64,000 nt of DNA, from the NCBI RefSeq assembly GCF_024756275.1, contig NZ_JANUGQ010000001.1, positions 310,001-374,000 of the forward strand, written 5' to 3'. Positions 8,135-16,466 of this stretch are shown piece after piece. Source of the stretch: Streptomyces pyxinae. GTDB lineage: Bacteria > Actinomycetota > Actinomycetes > Streptomycetales > Streptomycetaceae. The position numbers and the translations under genes are program-made. Every line of letters begins with the position of its first letter. Position 1 is the first letter of the stretch. The notes beneath the pieces were generated by a model. The model did not search any database. It saw nothing but the letters and a program-made list of their open reading frames with translations, and was not told the DNA's origin.

Positions 8135-9842
8135 CGTCTCCACCGGTTCCGACACCCGGGGGCTGATCGTCTACCTCTTCGGCCCCGGCCGACGCGATGA
8201 ACACACCGACCCTCACATCGTCGCCGCCTGGGACATGGCCGGCGCCCCCGATCCCGGCCGCGACCCGGCAGCCACCTTTACCCAGCTCGCCAAACGCCTC
8301 GACCACCACGTCGACCTGCGCACCCGCGAGGTAGGCGGCAAGAAGCCGCCGCAGCACGTCTGGCACTGCCCGGTCCGTACTGCGCCCGGTGATCGCTACC
8401 TCACCGACGCCGAGTGGGCCGAGGCTGCCCGCCGCATCGTTCACGCCGCGGGCATCGCTCCCGAAGGCGACGAGAAGGCATGTCGGTGGGTCGCCGTCCG
8501 GCACGCCGACGACCACATTCACATCATGGCCACCACCGTCCGCGCCGACGGACGCCGCCCGCGCACGCACCGCGACGGACAGCGGGCCCAAGCCGAGTGC
8601 CGCAAGATCGAGGCCGAGTTCGGCCTGCGCCGCTTGAAGTCTGGTGACCTCACCGCGCCCCGCACTCCCACCGGCGCCGAACGCGCCAAGGCCGAGCGCC
8701 AGGGCCAGCCGGTCACGGCACGGCACTGGCTGCGCGAGCAGGCGTACGCGGTCGCCGCAGCAGTACACAACGAATCCGACTACTTCACCGTGCTGCAGTC
8801 CCTTGGCATCAAGGTCAAGGCACGTCTCGGCCCCGAGACCGGCGACGTCATCGGCTACAGCCTCGCCGCACCAGGCGACACCAATGCGGCCGGCGAACCC
8901 GTCTGGTACGGCGGCTCCAAACTCGCCCCCGACCTCTCCATCAACCGCCTACGCGAACGCCTTCCTGACCAGCAGGTAGCTGACCGCCCCCGGTATGTGG
9001 CGGACCCCGCCGACCCATGGCGCCACACCACCACCGCCATCCACACGGCACGCACCGTACTCGACTCCGGTGACGATGCCGCGGCCCAGGGCCACCTGGC
9101 CGCCTTTGGCGACGCCCTGTACAACATCGCCAGCGCCACGACCGGCCCACACCGGGCGGAACTACGAGCAGCGGCGATGGCGTTCAACCGCGCCCGCCGC
9201 TCCGCCACCCGCGCCGACCACCAAGCCGCCACCGCCCTACGCAAGGCCGCCAAGGAACTCGCCTACGCCTCCAACGAGCCGGGCGGACTCGCCATCGCCC
9301 TGCTCTTCGCCACCGTGCACCTGGCCCGCGCCGCCGCCAAGTGGCACGAGCAGCGCGGCCACGAGCAGCAGGCCACTGCGGCCGAAGAAGCCCTCCGCCA
9401 CCTCCAGGCGGGCTACCAACAGGCCGCCACACCCGTCCTGGCTGACCTAACCCGCCGAGCACCAGGAGCCGCAACCGCCCGCCGCTTCGAGCAGGACGTT
9501 CATGCGGCTCTCCCGGACGACGCTGATCGGATCCTCGCTGACCGCGCTTGGACCGCGCTGACCACAACGCTCGCCCACGCGGAAACCGCTGGCCACAACC
9601 CCCGACGGCTCTTGGCCGAAATAGGCACCCAGCGGGAACTCGACAGCGCCGAGCACCCCGCCGAGGCCCTCACTTGGTGCATCACGGCTCACCCGAACAG
9701 GAGGGCTCAAGCGGCACGCAGGCGCAGCAACGGCATCGCCACCCCCGCTCAGACGACTGAGGCGCCACGTCCCTCAGGAGCGGCGGCCGGCACCATGCAT
9801 GGCCGAGGCCAGGCGCGTGGGCGTCGGATCGCAGACCGGTGA
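8124..9842 (+). CDS. Relaxase/mobilization nuclease
   Basis: 572 residues. The N-terminal about 190 residues form the relaxase domain: YLFGPGR...HTDPHIVAAWD near the start, then the metal-binding histidine cluster RHADDHIHIMATTVRADG (about residues 130-148). The rest is a long Ala/Arg-rich helical region without helicase motifs. It should nick one strand at oriT and pilot it into a recipient using another element's transfer apparatus. Relaxase-based transfer is unusual in Streptomyces, where most integrative elements move double-stranded DNA with an FtsK-like TraB. The catalytic tyrosine was not pinned down. The start overlaps mobC. Confidence 0.88.
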   Translation: MVPDVSTGSDTRGLIVYLFGPGRRDEHTDPHIVAAWDMAGAPDPGRDPAATFTQLAKRLDHHVDLRTREVGGKKPPQHVWHCPVRTAPGDRYLTDAEWAEAARRIVHAAGIAPEGDEKACRWVAVRHADDHIHIMATTVRADGRRPRTHRDGQRAQAECRKIEAEFGLRRLKSGDLTAPRTPTGAERAKAERQGQPVTARHWLREQAYAVAAAVHNESDYFTVLQSLGIKVKARLGPETGDVIGYSLAAPGDTNAAGEPVWYGGSKLAPDLSINRLRERLPDQQVADRPRYVADPADPWRHTTTAIHTARTVLDSGDDAAAQGHLAAFGDALYNIASATTGPHRAELRAAAMAFNRARRSATRADHQAATALRKAAKELAYASNEPGGLAIALLFATVHLARAAAKWHEQRGHEQQATAAEEALRHLQAGYQQAATPVLADLTRRAPGAATARRFEQDVHAALPDDADRILADRAWTALTTTLAHAETAGHNPRRLLAEIGTQRELDSAEHPAEALTWCITAHPNRRAQAARRRSNGIATPAQTTEAPRPSGAAAGTMHGRGQARGRRIADR

Positions 9843-9997
9843 TCCCTATAAGCTGCGAGGCGTATTTGGGGGATGTTCCGTCTCACGGAAGCTATCTCGC
9901 TTTAGGGGGCGCGGCAGTGCGAGGGCAGACGTCACTGACTCCCATGCCTAGGTTAGTGCTGCTATGGGGAGCGACGGTAGAGCCCGCCGCCGTATGC
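9843..9997. other. Gap between relaxase and TIR gene
   Basis: 155 bases, AT-richer than the surroundings, between two convergent genes. I see no gene and no strong hairpin. It marks the junction between mobilization backbone and cargo. Confidence 0.5.
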
Positions 9998-10735
9998 CTA
10001 GTCCACCGGTGTGAGCGGCCCAGTCAGATCATCCTCAATGGCGACCAACTCGGCGATCTTAGTTGCAATGTCTGCCATCGAATCGTCCGCGGTGTTCAAC
10101 CCGTTTCGGGAGGCGAGCAAAGGGCTGACGCTCCGTAGTTCGTCGTAGGTCGTCTCGTGCACCACAGGAATCAGCAGGTCACGTGCCAGGAGCTCCGAGA
10201 GTTCTTTGTCAGAGACACCCCGACTGTCGACACGGTGCAATAGCGCAGGGGTGACTAGGACGAGCCCTGTACGTGATCTTGCCAAACCTCTGTCGATCTC
10301 CCGCATGAAGGGTTGGCCAAGCACGATGCTCTTTTCGCTGAACCAGACCGACACGCCCTCCTCCTTTAGCAGGTCGTGCAACTCCATGGCCGCACCACGC
10401 CGGTCATCCCAGGCGTGGCATAGGAAAACATCGCAAATGTCTGGCTGTTGACGCATGCGCAACTCGACGGTGCGTCGGACGGGAGTCAGCGCCCGCACCT
10501 CCGCAGGCGTGTACGTCACGGAGGAGGTGCTCGGCGACCAAGGCGGCCGCGTTCTACCGCTCAAGGACCCGCCTTCACTGCTCGCGCCGCTCCCGCTGTT
10601 GCTTCGCGGCCTGTAGTCCGGCTGAGAGTAGGAGGACCGGGTCGATGAATATCCGTAGCGGCCGCTGCAGGCAGGGCACGCCGCCGCTGCGCTGGAGGTC
10701 CGATGGCCCCGGACCGGGGCCGTACAAGAACTCAT
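9998..10735 (-). CDS. TIR-domain protein, possible NADase effector
   Basis: 245 residues from the ATG at 10735 (no clear RBS; an in-frame ATG at 10786 would add 17 residues). The N-terminal about 90 residues are Ser/Arg/Tyr-rich with a CPAC pair, probably flexible. The remainder is a TIR domain: CDVFLCHAWDD (strand A), a BB-loop region EEGVSVWFSEKSI, then GLVLVTPALL and DKELSELLARD, in which the Glu after DK aligns by eye with the catalytic Glu of TIR NADases. Bacterial TIR proteins often cleave NAD+ in antiphage defence. It stands alone here, without an obvious sensor partner in the same operon. Defence is inference. Confidence 0.82.
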   Translation of the reverse strand: MSSCTAPVRGHRTSSAAAACPACSGRYGYSSTRSSYSQPDYRPRSNSGSGASSEGGSLSGRTRPPWSPSTSSVTYTPAEVRALTPVRRTVELRMRQQPDICDVFLCHAWDDRRGAAMELHDLLKEEGVSVWFSEKSIVLGQPFMREIDRGLARSRTGLVLVTPALLHRVDSRGVSDKELSELLARDLLIPVVHETTYDELRSVSPLLASRNGLNTADDSMADIATKIAELVAIEDDLTGPLTPVD

Positions 10736-10814
10736 GGCTACATGGTACGGGCCCCGCGTCTCTGGAGGACCCTGCGTCAACCGCATTACACCGATTGCCT
10801 GACGGAACGTCCTC

Positions 10815-11345
10815 TCAGCTCTGCCGGCTTCTAGCCGCCGCCAGCGCTGCGAGGAGCACGTGAATGTCTCCGTTGTGGATGATCACTTCCTCGTCCTCTT
10901 CTGGTGGGTCGAAGCGGGCAAAGAAGTCGTCGAGGGCCTCGGGGGTGACCATGAGGGCGTTGGCGTCCTCACGCTGGTTGCGCTGGGTCAGGCGCCGCAG
11001 CAACTCAGTGCGGTCGGTGGGGAGGTACACGACCAGGGGGTGGCCGCCCGCCTCTCGGGCGGCCTGCCGCCAGGCGTCGCGCTCGGTGCGGCGCCACAGC
11101 CCGTGGTCCAGGACGACGTCGTTCCCGGCCTCGATCTCGCTGACGAACCTGTGCCGGACCGTCTCGACAACGGGCCGTTCACGCTCGAAGTAGGTGTGTT
11201 CGGGGTAGTCCACGCCGTAGCGACCGTGGAGGCGGTGCACCTCCTCATCGACGGACAGCCGGGTGAAGCCGTGGCCGGCCAGAGCTTGGGCGACCGTGGT
11301 CTTCCCGGAGCCGGTCAGACCGGCCAGGAGAACGGCGAGGGGCAC
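10815..11345 (-). CDS. P-loop kinase of the AAA_33/zeta-toxin-like group
   Basis: 176 residues from GTG at 11345, chosen because GGAAGGG lies upstream at good spacing; an ATG at 11381 without a clear RBS would add 12 residues. Walker A LLAGLTGSGKTT is at the N-terminus. A DHGLWRR motif and an Arg-rich lid (LLRRLTQRNQRED) follow, the layout of small-molecule or polynucleotide kinases. It is the last gene of the leftward operon, 47 bases after the preceding stop. The substrate is unknown; with four glycosyltransferases upstream, a sugar or nucleoside kinase role is possible, and a zeta-like toxin is the alternative. Confidence 0.78.
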   Translation of the reverse strand: MPLAVLLAGLTGSGKTTVAQALAGHGFTRLSVDEEVHRLHGRYGVDYPEHTYFERERPVVETVRHRFVSEIEAGNDVVLDHGLWRRTERDAWRQAAREAGGHPLVVYLPTDRTELLRRLTQRNQREDANALMVTPEALDDFFARFDPPEEDEEVIIHNGDIHVLLAALAAARSRQS

Positions 11346-11392
11346 GTGGCCATCCCTTCCAGGACGAGCTTGCGCGAGCATCGGGAATTGTC

Positions 11393-12259
11393 TCAGTCCT
11401 GGCCGCTGTGGGCGTGTGACCGCCAGGTGGTGTGGATGCTCCGGGCCTCGGCGGGCCAGTCGGAGGGCATCCGGTCCAGGCTCACTCGGCGGAAGGCAAA
11501 CCGCGGGTCGCTGACGTTGATCGCGCCACCGTGCCTGCCGACGTGTGCCAGCAAGCGGCCCGCCTCATCGCGAACGGCCGGCGTGTGCTCCTCCCAGGTA
11601 CCCGAGGAGAAGTGCTGGATCCGGCGGCGGAGGTCGTCCAGGATGCCCGAACGCCACTTGAAGTGGTGGACGGCGCAGAGGCGGTCGGCGTCGGGCCGGT
11701 GGCTGGGGGAGCGGTGGTTGCCGGAGGCCACGGCCACGTCGTGACGGGCGAGCACGATCTTTCGGGGATCTCCGCGCAGTAGTCGGTGGGTGAGATGGCC
11801 GCCGAGAGGATAGGCGGTCTCGAGTCCGCCTTCGGGGCGCCAGGTGGTCAGGCTTCCGCTCCCGGTGACGCGGTCGAGCATCAACCCGCCGACCACGTGG
11901 TGGCCGGACTCGTCGGCCTGGGTGATCACCTCGCCGAGTGGGGCGGGGTACTGCTGGAACTCATCGACATCCGCGAGTAGGTGCCAGCCGGGTCCGGCCC
12001 GATGCCGCAGTGAGTCTCGAAGCTCGGTGTTGGTGTGTTCGTGCCACGGTCCGGTGCTGGTGCCGGTGGGGACGATGCCCAACTCACGGGCGGTGGCTTG
12101 GAGCTCGTGTCGTCGGACGTCGGAAACGTGGTCGGGGAAGTGGAAGGCGATCAGGAACCGCTCGACACCCAGACACCGGTAGTGGCGGACCCAGGCGGCC
12201 AGCAACGGCGACTCGACCGGCCCGACGACGGCGATCAGGGCGGGAGACAGGTGGGGCAT
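11393..12259 (-). CDS. Glycosyltransferase family 2-like protein (GT-A fold)
   Basis: 288 residues. The start ALIAVVGPVESPLLAAWVRHYRCLGV and the metal-binding motif LLADVDEFQ (about residues 95-103) match the Glyco_tranf_2_4/GT92-like group, in which DxD binds the nucleotide-sugar divalent metal. No membrane segment. The ATG at 12259 directly follows the TGA of the upstream gene, with AAGGAG 7 bases before it, so the genes are co-transcribed and coupled. Donor and acceptor sugars are unknown. Confidence 0.8.
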   Translation of the reverse strand: MPHLSPALIAVVGPVESPLLAAWVRHYRCLGVERFLIAFHFPDHVSDVRRHELQATARELGIVPTGTSTGPWHEHTNTELRDSLRHRAGPGWHLLADVDEFQQYPAPLGEVITQADESGHHVVGGLMLDRVTGSGSLTTWRPEGGLETAYPLGGHLTHRLLRGDPRKIVLARHDVAVASGNHRSPSHRPDADRLCAVHHFKWRSGILDDLRRRIQHFSSGTWEEHTPAVRDEAGRLLAHVGRHGGAINVSDPRFAFRRVSLDRMPSDWPAEARSIHTTWRSHAHSGQD

Positions 12260-13489
12260 TCAGGACTCCTTCCTACGCAAGCCGGAGAAGGTTCTGGAGA
12301 GAAAGTCGGCCTGTCCAGCGGCCGGCCGCATCCCCAACAGTTCGGGCGCTTCGGGACCCGGCAGTGGGAGGGGCTGGCGGATGACACTGTGCAGGGCATC
12401 GGCGAGAGCGGCCGGGTCACCGGCGGGAAAGGTCAAGGCCCAGGGCTGGTCCCTGAGGCGGGCGGTGAGAGCGCCGTCGTGTTGGGAGACGATCAGGGGG
12501 ACGCCGAGACCAGCGGCGTCCATCACGAGCCCGGATTCCTTACCTGTCCCGGCGTGGCGGCTGACGAGGGTTGCGTCAGCGGCGGCGTACACCAGCCGCA
12601 GCGCGGTCTCGCTGACCGGGCCCGGGATGGCATGCACCCGGAGGCGGGGCAGGGCCCGCCACCGCTCCAGGACGGCTTCGTCGAGCGGGGCGCCGGTGAC
12701 CACGAGGTTCAGGGGCTCCTTCAGCCTGGTCAGGGCCGTGCCGATGACGGTGATGTCCTTGTAGGGCCACCAACCACCCACCAGGCAGACCACGGCCTCG
12801 GCGGCCGGGATGTCGAACGCGGCCCGGCCGCCCTCGCGCTCAGCAGCGGACAGGCGGCGGCTGCCGTCCACCGCGAAGCTGCCGACCACCGCGGGCAACT
12901 CAGGAAAGGCCGCGGCAAACTGGTCGGCGATGGCCCGCGTTGGATACACCGCGACCACGCGCCCCTCGCCTCGACGGGCGAGCCGGCCAAGCAGCCGTAG
13001 GACAGCATCCTCGGTGGTGACCAGCTCGTGGACGAACCGCAGGTGCGGTTGACCGCCCAGGAGAGCGGCGGCCCCGTGCAGCGCCTCGCTCGCGGTCAGG
13101 ATGACCACCGCGTCGGCGTCGGGCTCCAGCCGGCGGGCGGCCCGAAGCGCGGACCCCTCGGTGAGACAACGGGCGAGGAGGGCGATCTGGTGCGGCAGCC
13201 GCCGTAGTCGGCGTGGCCAGCGACGCGACCGGAACAGACGTTGTCCGATCGCGGCGAAGGCGGCCGCCATCCGAGCGGCCGCCAGCAGGACGCTCCCTGC
13301 CCACCCGTCGGGTCCGGTGACAAGCCGAGCGCTCGTTTCGCGCAGTGCGTGGACCGACTCGGAGGCGATCCCGCGCGGAGCGATGACCATGCTGCCGGGC
13401 CGGGCCTGGGCAAGAGCCACCAGCGTGCGCTGGTGGTGCCCGCCCAGGCGGTTCGCGTACGGCTCGATGAGCACCAGCGGACCGGTCAC
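12260..13489 (-). CDS. Glycosyltransferase, GT-B fold (GT4-like)
   Basis: 409 residues from GTG at 13489, which overlaps the upstream stop as GTGA. The N-terminal Rossmann half starts LVLIEPYANRLGGHHQRTL. The C-terminal half contains LVGGWWPYKDI, VVTGAPLD and a donor-site segment around SRHAGTGKESGLVMDAAGLGVPLIVS, resembling the E-x7-E region of GT4 enzymes. It is probably cytoplasmic and uses an NDP-sugar. It is the third gene of the operon. The product is not predictable. Confidence 0.82.
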   Translation of the reverse strand: MTGPLVLIEPYANRLGGHHQRTLVALAQARPGSMVIAPRGIASESVHALRETSARLVTGPDGWAGSVLLAAARMAAAFAAIGQRLFRSRRWPRRLRRLPHQIALLARCLTEGSALRAARRLEPDADAVVILTASEALHGAAALLGGQPHLRFVHELVTTEDAVLRLLGRLARRGEGRVVAVYPTRAIADQFAAAFPELPAVVGSFAVDGSRRLSAAEREGGRAAFDIPAAEAVVCLVGGWWPYKDITVIGTALTRLKEPLNLVVTGAPLDEAVLERWRALPRLRVHAIPGPVSETALRLVYAAADATLVSRHAGTGKESGLVMDAAGLGVPLIVSQHDGALTARLRDQPWALTFPAGDPAALADALHSVIRQPLPLPGPEAPELLGMRPAAGQADFLSRTFSGLRRKES

Positions 13490-14190
13490 CCCGCCACCGC
13501 CTGGTCTCCATGAGCGGAGGTGAACCGCTTCCACAGCCAGGCGGGGTCGCTGAGGTGGTCGAACCGTTGCGAGTCGCGGGCGGCCTCGCCGGCGAAGGCG
13601 ACGCCCTCCTGGGCCCCGGCAGCGGCGTAGGCGGCGAACTCGCCGTTGCGGCTCGTCGTCCATGCTTGAATCCGCTGGCGGGCTTCGTCGTCGGCCATCC
13701 CGTACTCGCTGCCACGGGAGAGCATCGCGCACTCGCGGAAGCCCGCCTTCCAGGCGTGGAAGGGGCTCTGGTTGAACCGCGTGATCCCCGCCGTGTCCCG
13801 GGCGAACTCGATCCGGCCGGGCAGAGCCGCGAGCACGTCCACGGCCTCGCCCATCTCCCGGAGGGCACTACGGCGGATCAGCTTCAGTCCGCCGTAACCG
13901 TAGGTCAGACCATTGACCGGATTGACCGCCCGCCACACCCGCATGGACACGCCCTCATCCAGCGGTTCAACGGCCGCCACATCGAAGTCGGTGTCGATGG
14001 CGAAGTCACCGTCGGCGAGCAGGAACTGCTCGCGGTCGACGAGTTCGGCGCACAGCCGGTAGGCCCGGCGCATCCCCTGCACGCCGTGCAGGCGCTTGAC
14101 GGTGCCGCCCACGGTGCGCTGGAGCCGGGAGTGCAGGAAGTTGGCCATCGGCTCGTCGTACGAGAGGAGGACGGCGTCGAAGCCGGTCAC
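13486..14190 (-). CDS. Putative glycosyltransferase-like protein with DxD motif
   Basis: 234 residues. AVLLSYDEPMANFLHSRLQ opens the protein, and QFLLADGDFAID (about residues 75-86) places a DGD motif after a hydrophobic strand, as in GT-A nucleotide-sugar binding sites. The remainder (YGGLKLIRRSAL...GRIEFARDTAGITRFNQSPFHAWKAGFREC, read in two blocks) resembles proteins found in phage and capsule loci. Both ends overlap neighbours by 4 bases, so it is tightly coupled in the operon. The enzyme class is inferred; I do not recognise a characterised homologue. Confidence 0.62.
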   Translation of the reverse strand: MTGFDAVLLSYDEPMANFLHSRLQRTVGGTVKRLHGVQGMRRAYRLCAELVDREQFLLADGDFAIDTDFDVAAVEPLDEGVSMRVWRAVNPVNGLTYGYGGLKLIRRSALREMGEAVDVLAALPGRIEFARDTAGITRFNQSPFHAWKAGFRECAMLSRGSEYGMADDEARQRIQAWTTSRNGEFAAYAAAGAQEGVAFAGEAARDSQRFDHLSDPAWLWKRFTSAHGDQAVAG

Positions 14191-15344
14191 GAGACGGCCT
14201 CCAGATAGCGGGCAGCGATTCGGTCGGGGGCGAACTCGGTGGTGGAGGCGTGGGCCCGCTTGGCGTGCACGGCGTGGAACTCGTCGTCCGTGGCAAGGCG
14301 CTCGGCCAGGGCGACGGCCTCATCCGATGTGCCGAAGCACAGCTCCGGGTCGATGTGTTCTGCGAGCCAGCCGAGCCGGGGAGAGATGACCGGCAGGCCC
14401 ATGCCCTGACAGTCGATGACGCTCATCGACCACGGGCAGCCCGGCCGGAACGGCGCGATACCGAGGCGGGCACCGGCCAGCAGGTTCCGGTAGCGGACGC
14501 GGTCACCGCGGTCGGAGACGACCTGCACGTGCGGCAGCGCGGCGAGCTGGTCACGCATCCTCTCCGGACTGCCGTCGAGGCTCGTGCGTTCGACTCGACG
14601 CTGGCCGAACAGGTCCATCACGCGCAGCCGCACGGCGCCGGAAGCCACGAGGTCGCGGGCCAGGTCCACGAACCGTCCTGTCCCGTAGTGCGCGTAGAGC
14701 CGGTGGTTGTAGATGCCGATCGCCCCTTCGGAGCCACTGACGGGCGGAGTGACGGCCGGATCGCGGACCAGGCGCTCGTCACGGGGAGCGGGCACGATCC
14801 GCAACCGGTCATCCAGCTTCACGGTCATCTGGGCGGCTGCGGCCGACACCCACGAGGCGGCCGTGGGGGAGTGGACCATCACCCGGTCGCACGCCGCCAG
14901 GCCGGCCGCGAATGCCAGCAGCACCGGCCTGCCCAGTCCCATGTCGTCCAGGGACGAGTCCAGGAGGAGCCGGTCCTCGGTGAACGAGAAGGGCAGGTAG
15001 TGGCAGTAGCCCGCCAGCAGGGCGTCCGATGCGGCCTCCAGCAGGGCCGTACGGATCGCCGGGGCCTCCTCGATCTGGTTGGCCACGACCACGTCCGGTC
15101 GCTCAGCTCGGATCAACGCCACCAGTTCGTCGATGTCGGTCGAGAACCGGGCCCGGTACTTCGTCCCCGGCACTTTGGTCTGGCGGTAGCCGCAGCGACC
15201 GTCTCCGGCTGCGGCCGGAGCGGCGACGGTCACCTCGGCGCCGGCGTCGATCAGAGCCGGAGCCAGCAGATCCGCGAAGATCCATCCCGAATCCGCCGAC
15301 AGCCGATCGGGGTTGGAGATGTTCAGTAGGTACAACACACGCAT
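14187..15344 (-). CDS. Glycosyltransferase, GT-B fold; first gene of the leftward operon
   Basis: 385 residues. An N-terminal nucleotide-fold half (MRVLYLLNISNPDRLSADSG..., IRAERPDVVVANQ) and a C-terminal GT4-like half (AGARLGIAPFRPGCPWSMSVIDCQGMGLPVISP), where the donor-binding acidic residue of the canonical EAMA motif is replaced by IDCQ. It leads an operon of four overlapping glycosyltransferase-like genes and a kinase running from 15344 to 10815. The upstream divergent region (15345-15491) holds a small dyad. Confidence 0.8.
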   Translation of the reverse strand: MRVLYLLNISNPDRLSADSGWIFADLLAPALIDAGAEVTVAAPAAAGDGRCGYRQTKVPGTKYRARFSTDIDELVALIRAERPDVVVANQIEEAPAIRTALLEAASDALLAGYCHYLPFSFTEDRLLLDSSLDDMGLGRPVLLAFAAGLAACDRVMVHSPTAASWVSAAAAQMTVKLDDRLRIVPAPRDERLVRDPAVTPPVSGSEGAIGIYNHRLYAHYGTGRFVDLARDLVASGAVRLRVMDLFGQRRVERTSLDGSPERMRDQLAALPHVQVVSDRGDRVRYRNLLAGARLGIAPFRPGCPWSMSVIDCQGMGLPVISPRLGWLAEHIDPELCFGTSDEAVALAERLATDDEFHAVHAKRAHASTTEFAPDRIAARYLEAVS

Positions 15345-15366
15345 GCCGCGTCGCCTCCTTCATCAG

Positions 15367-15386
15367 CCCGGATGCTTCGATCCGGG
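15367..15386. promoter_or_regulatory. Dyad in the divergent promoter region, possible operator
   Basis: CCCGGAT (15367-15373) and ATCCGGG (15380-15386) form a perfect 7-base inverted repeat with a 6-base spacer, 23 bases upstream of the leftward glycosyltransferase start and 105 before the HTH gene. It is the only clear dyad in the 147-base divergent region and could bind the HTH protein encoded next to it (inference). Confidence 0.35.
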
Positions 15387-15491
15387 TCGCTGAGGGAAGG
15401 AAAGCGGCGACATGGTCCGTGACGGGATGATGAACTGGCATCACTCACGGCTCATTCATGCTCACCAGCACGCGACGCGGGGCGAGGCTCG

Positions 15492-16466
15492 ATGGAAGCG
15501 CACAGCGAGGAGATCACCGTCGAGCAGGCGGCGAAGGACTTCGCGGCCGAGATCATGAGGTGGCGGGAGGTACGCGGCCTGTCCAAGCGGGCGTTAGCCC
15601 AACTCATGGGCTTCGACCCCTCCTACGTCAGCCACATGGAGTCCGGGCGCACCAAGCCCGGCGAGGAGTTCGCCCGCCTCGCCGACGACGCCCTGAACAC
15701 CGGGAAGGCGATCTGGCGCCGCTGGCGCGACTACGAGCAGGCCCGCACCCGCAGCAAGCACATGCCCGCCACCCCGCCGACTCCGCACCGACCCGAGCAG
15801 TCATACGCAACGGGTTCCACCCTCCTTGTCGAGCACGACGCCGCCCACCTGACGTACGACGGCTGCTCCTACCGGCTCACCATGCGCAGGTTGCTGCGGA
15901 ACATCGGCACCGAGCCGGTGACCCGCTACCTGGTGCGCATCTCCGTCGACCGCTACCCCGGCGACCCCGAGCAATCCAACACTCACTACCGAGCGCACCC
16001 GTTGACCTGGGATGAGCTCAGCCTGACGGCCACCTGCCGCGGCGAGGCGATGCGCCGAGAGGTCAAGCACGACCGTGACGCCTTCAAGGAAGTCTGGCTG
16101 CTGTTCGACAACGAACACGGCCGCTTTCCCCTCTACCCGGGCGAGTCCGTGTGGATCGAGTACGCGTACACCGTCGGCGACGACAAGTGGGGCAACTGGT
16201 TCCAGCGGGCCGTCCGCCTGCCCACCGAGCACCTTGAAGTCCAGCTCTCCTTCCCGGCCGCGCTCGACCCTGTCGTCTGGGGCACCGAGACCTCCATGAC
16301 CGCCGAGGCTGCCCCACTGCGGACCGCGCCCGTCCAGAGCGGCGACGGTGAACTACGACGATTCACATGGATCACGGCCACACCCGCGCTGCACGCTCGG
16401 TACCGTCTTGAGTGGCGGTTCCGGGCCCGGCCCGAACGCGACAGGGATCAGAAGGAGTTCAGGTGA
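15492..16466 (+). CDS. XRE-family HTH regulator with C-terminal beta-rich domain; contains a TTA codon
   Basis: 324 residues. The HTH is at about residues 15-65 (SKRALAQLMGFDPSYVSHMESGRTKP, read in two halves). After a linker, residues about 100-310 form a beta-rich domain with no motif I can name; it is rich in aromatic residues and ends in a basic tail. Codon 35 is TTA (15594-15596), the rare leucine codon read by bldA tRNA, so translation would be tied to development in Streptomyces. The stop overlaps the deformylase start by GTGA. It probably controls the divergent glycosyltransferase operon. Confidence 0.8.
   Translation: MEAHSEEITVEQAAKDFAAEIMRWREVRGLSKRALAQLMGFDPSYVSHMESGRTKPGEEFARLADDALNTGKAIWRRWRDYEQARTRSKHMPATPPTPHRPEQSYATGSTLLVEHDAAHLTYDGCSYRLTMRRLLRNIGTEPVTRYLVRISVDRYPGDPEQSNTHYRAHPLTWDELSLTATCRGEAMRREVKHDRDAFKEVWLLFDNEHGRFPLYPGESVWIEYAYTVGDDKWGNWFQRAVRLPTEHLEVQLSFPAALDPVVWGTETSMTAEAAPLRTAPVQSGDGELRRFTWITATPALHARYRLEWRFRARPERDRDQKEFR

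Noticed and set aside
9840..9848. TGATCCCTA shared with the attL edge (3463-3471) as a possible internal attachment site
   Set aside because: Nine bases that include a stop codon in both places; the core CAAGAAGGC is absent, so it is probably coincidence.
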